64,000 bases of DNA from positions 62,001 through 126,000 of the forward strand of contig CAMTUU010000005.1 of the NCBI GenBank assembly GCA_947085045.1, read 5' to 3'. This DNA comes from Pseudolysinimonas_A sp947085045 (GTDB taxonomy: Bacteria > Actinomycetota > Actinomycetes > Actinomycetales > Microbacteriaceae). The position numbers were made by a program, and so were the translations under genes. Positions 1-8,536 of this stretch are shown here, piece after piece. Position 1 is the stretch's first letter. Each line of letters begins with the position of its first letter. Below the pieces are notes generated by a model. That model worked only from the letters and a program-made list of their open reading frames with translations, was not told the origin of the DNA and searched no databases.

Positions 1-902
1 TCCATCGTGCGGATCTGGGTCTTGCGCTGGTCGGAGGCCGCGGCGGCGATCTCCTCCTGCTGCCTCGCGAGCAGCCGGGCCCGCAGCACGCGCATCCCGG
101 CCTCGCGGTTCTGGATCTGCGATTTCTCGTTCTGCATCGACACGACGATGCCGGTCGGCAGGTGGGTGATCCGCACCGCCGAGTCGGTCGTGTTGACGCT
201 CTGGCCGCCCGGACCCGACGAGCGGAACACGTCGATGCGCAGGTCGTTCGGGCTGACGTCGATCTCCTCGGGCTCGTCGACCTCGGGGAAGACCAGCACG
301 CCGGTCGTCGAGGTGTGGATGCGGCCCTGCGACTCGGTCGCCGGCACCCGCTGCACGCGGTGCACGCCGCCCTCGTACTTCAGCGACGCCCAGACGCCGA
401 GCGCCGGGTCGGTGGCGCTCGATTTGATCGCGACCTGCACGTCCTTGTAGCCGCCGAGGTCGGACTCGGTGCGCTCCAGCAGCTCGGTCTTCCAGCCCCG
501 CGACTCGGCGTAGTGCAGGTACATGCGCAGCAGGTCGGCCGCGAACAGCGCCGACTCCTCGCCGCCCTCACCGCCCTTGATCTCCATGATCACGTCACGG
601 CCGTCGTCGGGGTCGCGCGGGATGAGCAGCCGGCGCAGCTTCTCGGCCGCCGCGAGCCGTCCCTCCTCGAGCCCGGGGAGCTCGTCGGCGAACGCCTCGT
701 CCTCCTTCGCGAGCTCGCGCGCGGCGGCGGCATCCTCCTCGGCGGACTGCCACGCGGTGTGGGCGGCGACGATCTGGTTCAGCTCGGCGTACCGCCGGTT
801 GACCTTCTTCGCCCGCCCGGCATCCGCGTGGATCGCCGGATCGGAGAGTTGCTGCTGGAGCTCTTCGTGCTCGGTCAGCAGCGAGGCGACCGATTCGAAC
901 AC
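1..902 (-). CDS. prfA: Peptide chain release factor 1 (C-terminus cut by window edge)
   Basis: Class I release factor that reads UAA/UAG in the ribosomal A site and triggers peptidyl-tRNA hydrolysis. About 300 codons are present, reading leftwards from a GTG at 902; the family is about 360 residues, so the last 60 or so lie outside the window. The catalytic GGQ loop is visible as SSGPGGQSVN near bases 190-215, and an EIKGGEGG motif precedes it. The start sits 4 nt after the rho stop codon, and its Shine-Dalgarno AAGGAG is made by the last rho codons (Lys-Glu-stop region), so translation is probably coupled to rho. The actinobacterial order rho-prfA supports the call. No L31 gene lies between the two, unlike in some other actinobacteria. 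Confidence 0.96.
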   Translation of the reverse strand, partial: MFESVASLLTEHEELQQQLSDPAIHADAGRAKKVNRRYAELNQIVAAHTAWQSAEEDAAAARELAKEDEAFADELPGLEEGRLAAAEKLRRLLIPRDPDDGRDVIMEIKGGEGGEESALFAADLLRMYLHYAESRGWKTELLERTESDLGGYKDVQVAIKSSATDPALGVWASLKYEGGVHRVQRVPATESQGRIHTSTTGVLVFPEVDEPEEIDVSPNDLRIDVFRSSGPGGQSVNTTDSAVRITHLPTGIVVSMQNEKSQIQNREAGMRVLRARLLARQQEEIAAAASDQRKTQIRTM

Positions 903-905
903 CAG

Positions 906-2735
906 CTACTCCTTGGTGCCGTTCGGGATGACCTTCTGGATCTGCACGAGGAACTCGACGTTCGACTGCGTGTCCTTGAGCTTGCTCAGCACGACCTCGA
1001 GCTGCTGCTGCGGGTCGCGACCGGCGAGCGAGCGACGCAGGCTCGACGTGATCTGCACCTCTTCCGGGGTGAGCAGCTCGTCTTCGCGCCGGGTGCTGGA
1101 GGCGACGATGTCGACCGCCGGGAAGATGCGCTTGTCGGCGAGCTGACGCGAGAGGCGCAGCTCGGAGTTGCCGGTGCCCTTGAACTCCTCGAAGATCACC
1201 TCGTCCATCTTCGAGCCGGTCTCGACGAGCGCGGTCGCCAGGATGGTCAGCGAGCCACCGCCCTCGAGGTTGCGTGCGGCGCCGAAGAAGCGCTTCGGCG
1301 GGTACAGCGCCGACGCGTCGACACCCCCGGAGAGGATGCGCCCCGACGCCGGCGAGGCCAGGTTGTAGGCGCGGCCCAGGCGGGTGATCGAATCCAGCAG
1401 CACGACGACGTCGTTGCCCAGCTCGACGAGGCGCTTGGCGCGCTCGATCGCGAGCTCGGCGACCGTCGTGTGGTCTTCGGCGGGACGGTCGAAGGTGGAG
1501 GCGATGACCTCGCCCTTCACCGCGCGCTGCATGTCGGTGACCTCTTCGGGGCGCTCGTCGACGAGCACCACCATGATGTGCACCTCGGGGTTGTTGACCG
1601 CGATCGCCTTGGCGATGGCCTGCAGGATGATCGTCTTGCCGGCCTTCGGCGGCGCGACGATGAGGCCGCGCTGGCCCTTGCCGATCGGGGCGATGAGGTC
1701 GATGATGCGCGTCGAGAGCTTCTCCGACGTCGTCTCGAGCCGCAGGCGCTCCTTCGGGTAGATCGGGGTGAGCTTGCCGAACTCGACGCGCTCGGCGGCC
1801 TCGTCGACGGTCTGGCCGTTGATCGAGTCGATCTTGACGATCGCGTTGTACTTCTGACGCGTCTGCTCGTTCTCGCGCGGCTGACGGATCGCGCCGACGA
1901 CGGCGTCGCCCTTGCGCAGGTTGTACTTCTTCACCTGGCCGAGCGAGACGTAGACGTCGTTCGCACCCGGGAGGTAGCCGGAGGTGCGCACGAAGGCGTA
2001 GTTGTCGAGGACATCCAGGATGCCGGCGACGGGGATCAGCACGTCGTCGTCGCTGATCTCGGGCTCGAAGTCGTCGCTCTGACCCGGGCCCCGCCCGCGC
2101 TTGCGGTCGCGGTAGCGGCCCCGGCCGCGACCGTCCGCATCCTGATCGTCGGCGGCGGGCCCGTTCTGGCCGTTGCGCGAGCTGCCGTTCTGGTTCTGCG
2201 GGCCGTTCTGAGCCTGCTGACCGTTCTGGTTCTGCTGACCGTTCTGGCGGCCGCCGTTCTGCGGGCCCTGATCGGAGCGCGCCTGGCCGCCGCGATTACG
2301 GCTGCGGCTGCGGCCCCGGCCGGGGCCCTCGTCGCTGTCAGCGTCGGCGCCGGAGGTGACCTCGGGGAGCAGGCTGTCGAGCTCGGCGGCGATCTCCTCA
2401 CGAGAGCGCGGCAGCTCGGCTTGGGCGCCGGTCTCGCCGTCGTCGGCGACCGGGAGTTCGACGGCGAGCGCCGCGACCTCCTGCGTCGACGCGGTGGCGC
2501 GGCGCGAGCGGCGGGCCGGGATGGTGATCTCGTCGGCGGTGGGCTCCGCGGCGCGCGCCTCCGGCGCGTCGCTCACCGGGGCGTCAGGGTTCTCGGAGAG
2601 AGAGTCCACGAGTTCTCCTTTTCGAAGTTTGGCGGCGCCGGCGATCCCGCGCTCGGCCGCGAGGGCCTGCAGCTCCGGGAGCTTCAGGCGGCTCAGCGAG
2701 GCGCGGTCGGTCGCAGCGGTGTCGACGTCGGTCAC
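906..2735 (-). CDS. rho: Transcription termination factor Rho with a large disordered insertion
   Basis: Hexameric RNA-dependent ATPase that terminates transcription. The 609-residue protein starts at GTG 2735, preceded by GAAAGGA seven bases upstream; an in-frame extension to 2759 lacks such a site. Domains in order: Rho N-terminal helical domain (about 10-50), an acidic then Arg/Gly-rich low-complexity insertion (about 60-225), the RNA-binding cold-shock-like domain (about 232-300), and the RecA-type ATPase with Walker A APPKAGKT (about 361-368) and a conserved LVDERPEE segment. The insertion contains an Asn/Gln/Gly-rich block (about 156-192) flanked by Arg/Gly-rich stretches. Actinobacterial Rho proteins often carry Arg-rich insertions here that bind RNA; the N/Q-rich part is unusual. 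It lies downstream of thrB, 132 bp away, and directly upstream of prfA. Confidence 0.97.
   Translation of the reverse strand: MTDVDTAATDRASLSRLKLPELQALAAERGIAGAAKLRKGELVDSLSENPDAPVSDAPEARAAEPTADEITIPARRSRRATASTQEVAALAVELPVADDGETGAQAELPRSREEIAAELDSLLPEVTSGADADSDEGPGRGRSRSRNRGGQARSDQGPQNGGRQNGQQNQNGQQAQNGPQNQNGSSRNGQNGPAADDQDADGRGRGRYRDRKRGRGPGQSDDFEPEISDDDVLIPVAGILDVLDNYAFVRTSGYLPGANDVYVSLGQVKKYNLRKGDAVVGAIRQPRENEQTRQKYNAIVKIDSINGQTVDEAAERVEFGKLTPIYPKERLRLETTSEKLSTRIIDLIAPIGKGQRGLIVAPPKAGKTIILQAIAKAIAVNNPEVHIMVVLVDERPEEVTDMQRAVKGEVIASTFDRPAEDHTTVAELAIERAKRLVELGNDVVVLLDSITRLGRAYNLASPASGRILSGGVDASALYPPKRFFGAARNLEGGGSLTILATALVETGSKMDEVIFEEFKGTGNSELRLSRQLADKRIFPAVDIVASSTRREDELLTPEEVQITSSLRRSLAGRDPQQQLEVVLSKLKDTQSNVEFLVQIQKVIPNGTKE
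2160..2270. repeat. Imperfect short tandem repeats encoding the N/Q/G-rich part of Rho
   Basis: On the plus strand this stretch is built from repeated CCGTTCTG-like octamers (CAGAACGG on the coding strand), giving repeated Gln-Asn-Gly units in the Rho insertion. Such coding repeats can change length by slippage. It lies wholly inside rho and keeps frame. Confidence 0.8.
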
Positions 2736-2867
2736 GGGTGTTCCTTTCGACCCGGGCACAGAATTTCCCGGGTTCGGTTCTGCGGGTACCCGGCTTCTTG
2801 CCCGGCGGGTGCAGGGCAGGAGAGGCGAGGATTCAGAACCTGGGTGGGATGCGCTACCTCGAGGGGG

Positions 2868-3830
2868 CTAGGCCACGGCCTCGGTGGAGTGCGATACCAC
2901 TGTAGCACCCTTGAAATCGACGGCGAGCAGCAGGCAGTCCCACGGCGTCGACGACGACTTCTCGACCAGATCGGTCGCGACCAGGCGCTGGGCCGGGTCG
3001 CTGCCGAGGACGAGGATCGACGGGCCCGCCCCCGACACGACAGCGGCAAGGCCGTTCGCACGGAGCACCTGGATGAGGGCATCCGTCTCGGGCATCGCGC
3101 TCGCCCGGTAACTCTGGTGCAGCTTGTCCTCGGTCGCGGCCAGCAGCAGCTCCGGGCTCTGGATGAGGGCCGCGATGAGCAGCGCCGAGCGGGACACGTT
3201 GAAGATCGCGTCCTGGTGCGGCACCGACTCGGGCTGCAGCGAGCGGGCGAGCGCCGTCGACATCACCGACTCGCGCGGCACGGCGACGAACGGCGACACC
3301 CCGCGGTGCACGATGAGCTTCTTGTGCCGCGGGCCGTCGGGGGTCATCCAGGCGATCGTGAGCCCGCCGAAGAGGGCCGGGGCGACGTTGTCGGGATGCC
3401 CCTCCAGCTCGGTCGCCCGGGCGAGCAGCCCCTCGGCGTCGATCTCGACGATGCCTTCGAGCAGCCCCTTCGCGGCCATGATGCCGGCGACGATCGCCGC
3501 GCCCGAGGAGCCGAGGCCGCGGCCGTGCGGGATGCCGTTGTGCGCCATCACGTCGAGACCCGGCATCTCGACGCCGTAGTGCGCGAAGGTGTGCGCGGCG
3601 GCGCGGATGACCAGACTCGACTCGTCGGTCGGCACCTCGCCCACGCCGATGCCGCGCACCTCGATCGTCGCGCCCGGCTGCGCGCGGGTGGTGAACTCGA
3701 GTTCGTCGTAGAGCGAGAGGGCGAGGCCGAGGGTGTCGAAGCCGGGGCCGAGGTTGGCGGTCGTCGCGGGGACCTTCACCCAGACGCTTCGGCCGACGGG
3801 GACGCTGCGCCCGATCGGGACGGTGCTCAT
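2868..3830 (-). CDS. thrB: Homoserine kinase
   Basis: Phosphorylates L-homoserine to O-phosphohomoserine with ATP, the step before threonine synthase. The 320-residue protein is of usual length for the GHMP kinase family. The N-terminal GHMP segment PATTANLGPGFD (21-32) and the ATP-binding loop PHGRGLGSSGAA (101-112) are intact, and the C-terminal GAGPS motif is present near residue 270. The ATG at 3830 overlaps the thrC stop by 4 bp (ATGA), which fixes the start and implies translational coupling. It belongs to the lysA-hom-thrC-thrB run. Confidence 0.97.
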   Translation of the reverse strand: MSTVPIGRSVPVGRSVWVKVPATTANLGPGFDTLGLALSLYDELEFTTRAQPGATIEVRGIGVGEVPTDESSLVIRAAAHTFAHYGVEMPGLDVMAHNGIPHGRGLGSSGAAIVAGIMAAKGLLEGIVEIDAEGLLARATELEGHPDNVAPALFGGLTIAWMTPDGPRHKKLIVHRGVSPFVAVPRESVMSTALARSLQPESVPHQDAIFNVSRSALLIAALIQSPELLLAATEDKLHQSYRASAMPETDALIQVLRANGLAAVVSGAGPSILVLGSDPAQRLVATDLVEKSSSTPWDCLLLAVDFKGATVVSHSTEAVA

Positions 3831-4903
3831 GAGGTCTTCTGGAGGCCGAGCACGCCGGCGACCTCGGCAACGTCGACATCCACCTTGATCGGCGCGACTT
3901 CGCCGCCGTCGGCAGTCTGGAGCGCCCACGACGGGTCCTTGAGGCCGTGGCCGGTCACCGTCAGGACGACGGTGGCGCCCTTCGGGATCTGCCCGGCCTC
4001 GGCCCGCTCGAGCAGCCCGGCGACGCTGATCGCCGACGCCGGCTCGACGAAGACGCCGACGTCGCGGGACAGGATGCGGTGCGCCTCGAGGATGACCTCG
4101 TCGTCGATCGCGCCGAAGTATCCGTCGGTCAGTTCTCGGGCGGCGAGCGCGAGCTCCCACGACGCCGGGTTGCCGATGCGGATCGCGCTCGCGATCGTCT
4201 CCGGGTCCTTGACGATCGAGCCGGTCACGAGCGGAGCCGAGCCCGACGCTTGGAAGCCGAACATCCGCGGCAGCTTGGTGACCCGCCCGGCCGCGAGATC
4301 TTCGGAGTAGCCGCGCGTGTAGGCGGTGTAGTTGCCGGCGTTGCCGACCGGGATGAAGTGGAAGTCGGGCGCGTCGCCGAGCACCTCGACGACCTCGAAC
4401 GCCGCCGTCTTCTGCCCCTCGATGCGGTCGTTGTTGACCGAGTTCACGAGATGCACCGGGTAGTGGGCGGCGAGTTCGCGCGCGATGTCGAGGCAGTCGT
4501 CGAAGTTGCCGCGCACCTGGAGCAGTTCGGCGCCGTGGGCGATCGCCTGCGCCAGCTTGCCCATCGCGATCTTGCCGTCCGGCACCAGCACCGCGGCGGT
4601 CAGCCCGCCGTAGGTCGCGTAAGCCGCGGCGGAGGCCGACGTGTTGCCGGTCGAGGCGCAGATGACGGCCTTCGCGCCGTGCTCCTTGGCCTTCGTGACC
4701 GCCATCGTCATGCCGCGGTCCTTGAACGAGCCGGTGGGGTTCATGCCCTCGTACTTGACCCAGACCTTCGCGCCCGTGCGGTCCGACAGCGCCGGGGCGG
4801 GGATGAGCGGCGTGCCGCCCTCGCCCAGGGTGACGATCGGCGTCGCGTCGGTGATGTCGAGTCGGTCGCGGTACTCGTGGAGCACGCCTCGCCACTGGGC
4901 CAT
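3827..4903 (-). CDS. thrC: Threonine synthase
   Basis: PLP enzyme that converts O-phosphohomoserine to L-threonine. At 358 residues it is the short bacterial/actinobacterial form. The PLP-binding lysine is K61 in GSFKDRGM (58-65), and the substrate loop ASTGNTSAS and the phosphate-binding PVGNAGN motif are present. The ATG at 4903 has AGAAGGAC upstream and follows the hom stop by only 2 bp. It overlaps thrB by 4 bp at its end. The order hom-thrC-thrB is the standard actinobacterial threonine operon. Confidence 0.97.
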   Translation of the reverse strand: MAQWRGVLHEYRDRLDITDATPIVTLGEGGTPLIPAPALSDRTGAKVWVKYEGMNPTGSFKDRGMTMAVTKAKEHGAKAVICASTGNTSASAAAYATYGGLTAAVLVPDGKIAMGKLAQAIAHGAELLQVRGNFDDCLDIARELAAHYPVHLVNSVNNDRIEGQKTAAFEVVEVLGDAPDFHFIPVGNAGNYTAYTRGYSEDLAAGRVTKLPRMFGFQASGSAPLVTGSIVKDPETIASAIRIGNPASWELALAARELTDGYFGAIDDEVILEAHRILSRDVGVFVEPASAISVAGLLERAEAGQIPKGATVVLTVTGHGLKDPSWALQTADGGEVAPIKVDVDVAEVAGVLGLQKTS

Positions 4904-4905
4904 GT

Positions 4906-6219
4906 CTAAAGTCCTTCTACTCGGAGCACGCTCGCCACCGCATGCACGACGTCCGTCGCGCCGAGAGCCGCGACGGTGGCGGCGAGCGCCGACTCCGTCG
5001 CCTGGTGGGTGCCGATCACCAGGGTAGCGGTGGGCGACGAGCCGTCGGGTCGCGCATCCTGCTGCACGGCCTCGACCGAGACGCCGTTCTCGGCGAACAG
5101 CGTCGCGATCGCGGCGAGCACGCCGGGCCGGTCGGCGACCTCGAGGGTGATGCGGTAGCGGGTGCGCACGCTCGAGATCGGCAGCACCGGCAGGTTTGCG
5201 TGGGTCGACTCCGCGACGCCCGGGCCGCCGATGACGTGCCGGCGGGCGGCCGAGACCACGTCCCCGAGCACGGCGGATGCGGTCGGCACCCCCCCGGCTC
5301 CGGCGCCGTAGAACATCAGGCTGCCAGCGGCCTCCGCCTCGAGGAACACGGCGTTGTTGACGCCGTGCACGGCGGCGAGCGGGTGGTCGAGCGGCACCAG
5401 CGCCGGGTGCACGCGAGCGCTGACGCCTTCGACCCCGGTCTGCTCGTCGACGACGCGCTCGCAGACCGCGAGCAGCTTCACCACGAATCCGGCCTTGCGG
5501 GCCGAGGCGACCTGGGCGGCGCTGATCGAGCTGATGCCCTCCCGGTGCACCGCCTCGAGCGGTACCGTGGTGTGGAAGGCGAGGCTGGCGAGGATCGTCG
5601 CCTTCTGCGCGGCATCGAACCCCTCGACATCCGCCGTCGGGTCGGCCTCTGCGTAGCCGAGCCGCTGCGCGTCGGCGAGCACCTCGCCGAAGTCGTCACC
5701 TTCGAGGTCCATCCGGTCGAGGATGTAGTTGGTCGTGCCGTTGACGATGCCGAGGATGCGCCGCACCCGGTCGCCGGCGAGGCTGTCGCGCAGCGGGCGG
5801 ATGATCGGGATCGCCCCGCCGACCGCGGCCTCGTAGTACAGCTGGGCGCCGACCTGCTCGGCGATCTCGAACAGCTCGGGGCCGTGAGTCGCGAGGAGCG
5901 CCTTGTTGGCGGTCACGACGTCGGCGCCGGAGTTGAGCGCGAGTTCGAGGTACTCGCGCGCCGGCTCGAGACCGCCGATCAGCTCGACGACGATGTCGGC
6001 GCCGAGGATCAGCGAGCGGGCGTCGGTGGTGAGCAGGTGGGCGGGGATCTCGGCCGACCGCGCGGCGTCGAGGTCGCGCACCGCCACGCCGACGAGCTCC
6101 AGGCCCGCGCCGACCCGCTCGGAGAGCTCCTCGCCGTGCTCGAGCAGCAGCGACGCCACCTGGGCGCCGACGGAGCCCGCCCCGAGGAGGGCGATGCGGA
6201 GGTTGCGGTACTCGATCAT
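4906..6219 (-). CDS. hom: Homoserine dehydrogenase with C-terminal ACT domain
   Basis: Reduces aspartate semialdehyde to homoserine with NAD(P)H, the branch point toward threonine and methionine. The 437 residues comprise a Rossmann domain beginning LGAGSVGAQVASLL (about 12-26), the catalytic domain with the conserved EGISSISA region, and an ACT domain (about 350-430, RYRITLEVADRPGVLAAI) that in this family senses threonine for feedback inhibition. The ATG at 6219 overlaps the lysA stop by 4 bp. Its product feeds thrB here and metX at 33 kb. Confidence 0.97.
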   Translation of the reverse strand: MIEYRNLRIALLGAGSVGAQVASLLLEHGEELSERVGAGLELVGVAVRDLDAARSAEIPAHLLTTDARSLILGADIVVELIGGLEPAREYLELALNSGADVVTANKALLATHGPELFEIAEQVGAQLYYEAAVGGAIPIIRPLRDSLAGDRVRRILGIVNGTTNYILDRMDLEGDDFGEVLADAQRLGYAEADPTADVEGFDAAQKATILASLAFHTTVPLEAVHREGISSISAAQVASARKAGFVVKLLAVCERVVDEQTGVEGVSARVHPALVPLDHPLAAVHGVNNAVFLEAEAAGSLMFYGAGAGGVPTASAVLGDVVSAARRHVIGGPGVAESTHANLPVLPISSVRTRYRITLEVADRPGVLAAIATLFAENGVSVEAVQQDARPDGSSPTATLVIGTHQATESALAATVAALGATDVVHAVASVLRVEGL

Positions 6220-7643
6220 GCGGTGACTCCCGTGTCCCGGCTCAGGAGGTCGGCCTCGGTCTCGCGGCGCACGATGACGCGGGCCGCGCCGTCCTTCACC
6301 GCGACGACGGCCGGCCGACCGAGGTAGTTGTAGTTGCTCGCCAGCGACCAGCAGTAGGCGCCGGTCGCGGGCACGGCGACGAGGTCGCCCGGGGTGACGT
6401 CACCCGGCAGGTAGTCGTCGTGCACGACGATGTCGCCCGACTCGCAGTGCTTGCCGGCGATCCGCACGAGGGCCGGGTCGGCCGCCGAGGACCGATTGGC
6501 CAGACGTACGGTGTAATCCGCGCCGTACAGGGAGGGGCGCACGTTGTCGCTCATCCCGCCGTCGACGCTGACGTACTTGCGCACATGCTCGCCATCGACG
6601 CCCCGCTGGCCAGCCGAGATCGCTCCGACCACCACGTCCTTGATCGTGCCGACCTCGTAGACCGTGACGGTCGACGGTCCGACGATGACGCGTCCCGGCT
6701 CGATGGCGACGATCGGAACCGGGATGCCGAGGGCGCCGCACTCGGCGGCGACGATGCGCGCGAGTTCCGCCGCGATGTCGACGATCGGGGTGACGACGTC
6801 GACGCTCGTGTAGGCGATGCCGAAGCCGCCGCCCAGGTTGAGTTCGGGCACCTCTCCCCCGGCGAGCAACCCGGCGTGCACGGCGAGCAGCCGCCGCGCG
6901 GCTTCGGCGAAGCCCGCCGCCTCGAAGATCTGAGAGCCGATGTGCGAATGGAGGCCGAGGAACCGCAGCGACGGCTGCGACCTGATCGCCGCGACGACCT
7001 CCGCGGCGTCGGCGAGCGGGATGCCGAACTTCTGGTCCTCGTGCGCGGTGGCGAGGTACTCGTGGGTCGAGGCGTGCACCCCGCTGTTGATGCGCAGGCG
7101 CACCGGTTGCACGACGCCGTGGCGCTCGGCCGCCCGGGACACACGATCGACCTCGACGACGCTGTCGAGGACGATCGCGCCCACACCCAGCCCGACCGAA
7201 CGGTCGATCTCGGCGAGGCTCTTGTTGTTGCCGTGGAGGCCGAGGAGCGCGGGGTCGACGCCCGCGGCGAGCGCCACCGCGAGCTCGCCGCCGCTGGCCA
7301 CGTCGATGCGCAGGCCCGCCTCGACCATCCAGCGGGCGATCGTCGTGCAGAGGAACGCCTTGCCGGCGTAGTAGACGTGCGCGCTCGAGCCGACGGCGCC
7401 GAACGCCGTGTCGAAGGCGGATCGCACGGCGACCGCGCGGTCGCGCACGTCCTGCTCGTCGACGACGTAGAGCGGAGTGCCGAACTCCGCGGCGAGGTCG
7501 GGCACGGCGGCGCCGGCGATCCGGATGGCGCCGTCGGATCTCACCGCCGACGAGGGCCAGACGGCGGGCGCGAGGGCGTTCGCATCCTCCGGCTGGACGA
7601 GCCAGGCGGGTGCGAGAGGAGAGGCGGTCACAGGCACGCTCAC
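6216..7643 (-). CDS. lysA: Diaminopimelate decarboxylase
   Basis: PLP enzyme that decarboxylates meso-diaminopimelate to L-lysine. The 475 residues include the Schiff-base lysine K95 (YYAGKAF), HIGSQ (234-238), GGGFGI (271-276), EPGR (315-318) and CESGD (400-404), so the alanine-racemase-like barrel and the C-terminal domain are complete. It is about 40-50 residues longer at the N-terminus than many LysA proteins, as is usual in actinobacteria. GTG codons at 7643, 7637 and 7631 are all possible starts; no strong ribosome site distinguishes them. It is followed without a gap by hom. Confidence 0.96.
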   Translation of the reverse strand: MSVPVTASPLAPAWLVQPEDANALAPAVWPSSAVRSDGAIRIAGAAVPDLAAEFGTPLYVVDEQDVRDRAVAVRSAFDTAFGAVGSSAHVYYAGKAFLCTTIARWMVEAGLRIDVASGGELAVALAAGVDPALLGLHGNNKSLAEIDRSVGLGVGAIVLDSVVEVDRVSRAAERHGVVQPVRLRINSGVHASTHEYLATAHEDQKFGIPLADAAEVVAAIRSQPSLRFLGLHSHIGSQIFEAAGFAEAARRLLAVHAGLLAGGEVPELNLGGGFGIAYTSVDVVTPIVDIAAELARIVAAECGALGIPVPIVAIEPGRVIVGPSTVTVYEVGTIKDVVVGAISAGQRGVDGEHVRKYVSVDGGMSDNVRPSLYGADYTVRLANRSSAADPALVRIAGKHCESGDIVVHDDYLPGDVTPGDLVAVPATGAYCWSLASNYNYLGRPAVVAVKDGAARVIVRRETEADLLSRDTGVTA

Positions 7644-7734
7644 ATGAGAAGACGGATCGGATGTGAGGCGAGCGAACCCGGATTGGTCCCTGAAGCCCGC
7701 CCCAGTCTACCCAGCGGGAGCGGCCGCGCGGGAA

Positions 7735-8526
7735 TCAGGACGCGGGGCAGGTTCCGGGGGTCGACAGACCCGCACCGCCGAGAGCCGCGCCGTCGCCCTG
7801 GAAGGCCAGGACCAGCTCGGCGTCCGCGATGCCGGCGTCGGTCAGCACGAGCGCCTGCGGAACGCTGCCGGCGATGCACAGGATCCGTGGCTGCAGGAGT
7901 GCCGAAGCGATCTGCCCGAGGAACGAACCGTCTTCGCTGCCCGCCTCGAAGGTCTGCGTGCCGATCGTCAGGCTCGTCGGCGTCAGCACGAGCGATCCGT
8001 CGGCCGCCGAGGGCTCCAGCGACACGCCGATCGGGATGGTCGCACCGAACAGGTCGAACTCGGAGCTCAGCGCGACCCGGCCGTCCTCGAAGACGTAGGT
8101 CGGCGCCGGGTCGCCTCCGCTCAGCGCCGCGAACGTCTCGGCGCCGGTCGCGAACTCGACCCGCAGCACGTCGACCGGCTCGGCCGCGTCGAGCGGCACC
8201 CCCTCCGCGCGCAGCCGCACCGAACCGGTCAGCGCGCCGAAGGACACCTGCGGCACGTCGGCGTCGACGCTGTCGACTCGGCCGGAGAGCGCCTGCAGGA
8301 TGATCGACCCGCCGCCGAGTTCGACCTGGACGTCGGCGTCCGCGGGTAATTGCAGGACCTCCACGAGCCGAGCGCGCACGTACTCGCGGGCGTAGTCCTT
8401 CGCGAGCGATTCCGCGATGACGAGTCCGACGACCGCCAGCACGACGAGCACGCCGACGACGATGAGGGCGATGAGCCAGCCGCGACGTTTCGTCGTCGGC
8501 GGGGCGATGACGATCTCGGCGGTCAT
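7735..8526 (-). CDS. DUF2993 (LmeA-type) membrane-anchored protein
   Basis: A 263-residue protein with one N-terminal membrane anchor (about 15-40: WLIALIVVGVLVVLAVVGLV) after a short basic cytoplasmic tail, then an extracytoplasmic beta-rich domain. The pattern of repeated GRVDSVDADVP-type strands fits the DUF2993/LmeA family, whose mycobacterial member binds phospholipids and supports lipomannan synthesis. It starts 10 nt after argS ends and precedes lysA by 91 bp, so it probably shares their transcript although its role is in the envelope. Family assignment rests on sequence pattern only. Confidence 0.75.
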   Translation of the reverse strand: MTAEIVIAPPTTKRRGWLIALIVVGVLVVLAVVGLVIAESLAKDYAREYVRARLVEVLQLPADADVQVELGGGSIILQALSGRVDSVDADVPQVSFGALTGSVRLRAEGVPLDAAEPVDVLRVEFATGAETFAALSGGDPAPTYVFEDGRVALSSEFDLFGATIPIGVSLEPSAADGSLVLTPTSLTIGTQTFEAGSEDGSFLGQIASALLQPRILCIAGSVPQALVLTDAGIADAELVLAFQGDGAALGGAGLSTPGTCPAS

Positions 8527-8536
8527 CGGGGGTGTC

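Noticed and set aside
902..906. Missing rpmE (ribosomal protein L31) between rho and prfA
   Set aside because: The gap is 3 bp and both ends are coding. Other actinobacteria place L31 here, but its absence is a lineage difference rather than a deletion signal.
162..4310. A 1382-codon open frame on the plus strand opposite prfA, rho, thrB and thrC
   Set aside because: It is antisense to four well-supported genes, is rich in Arg/Ala/Asp as expected from the reverse frame of GC-rich genes, and shows no family motif. Long phantom frames are normal at this GC content.
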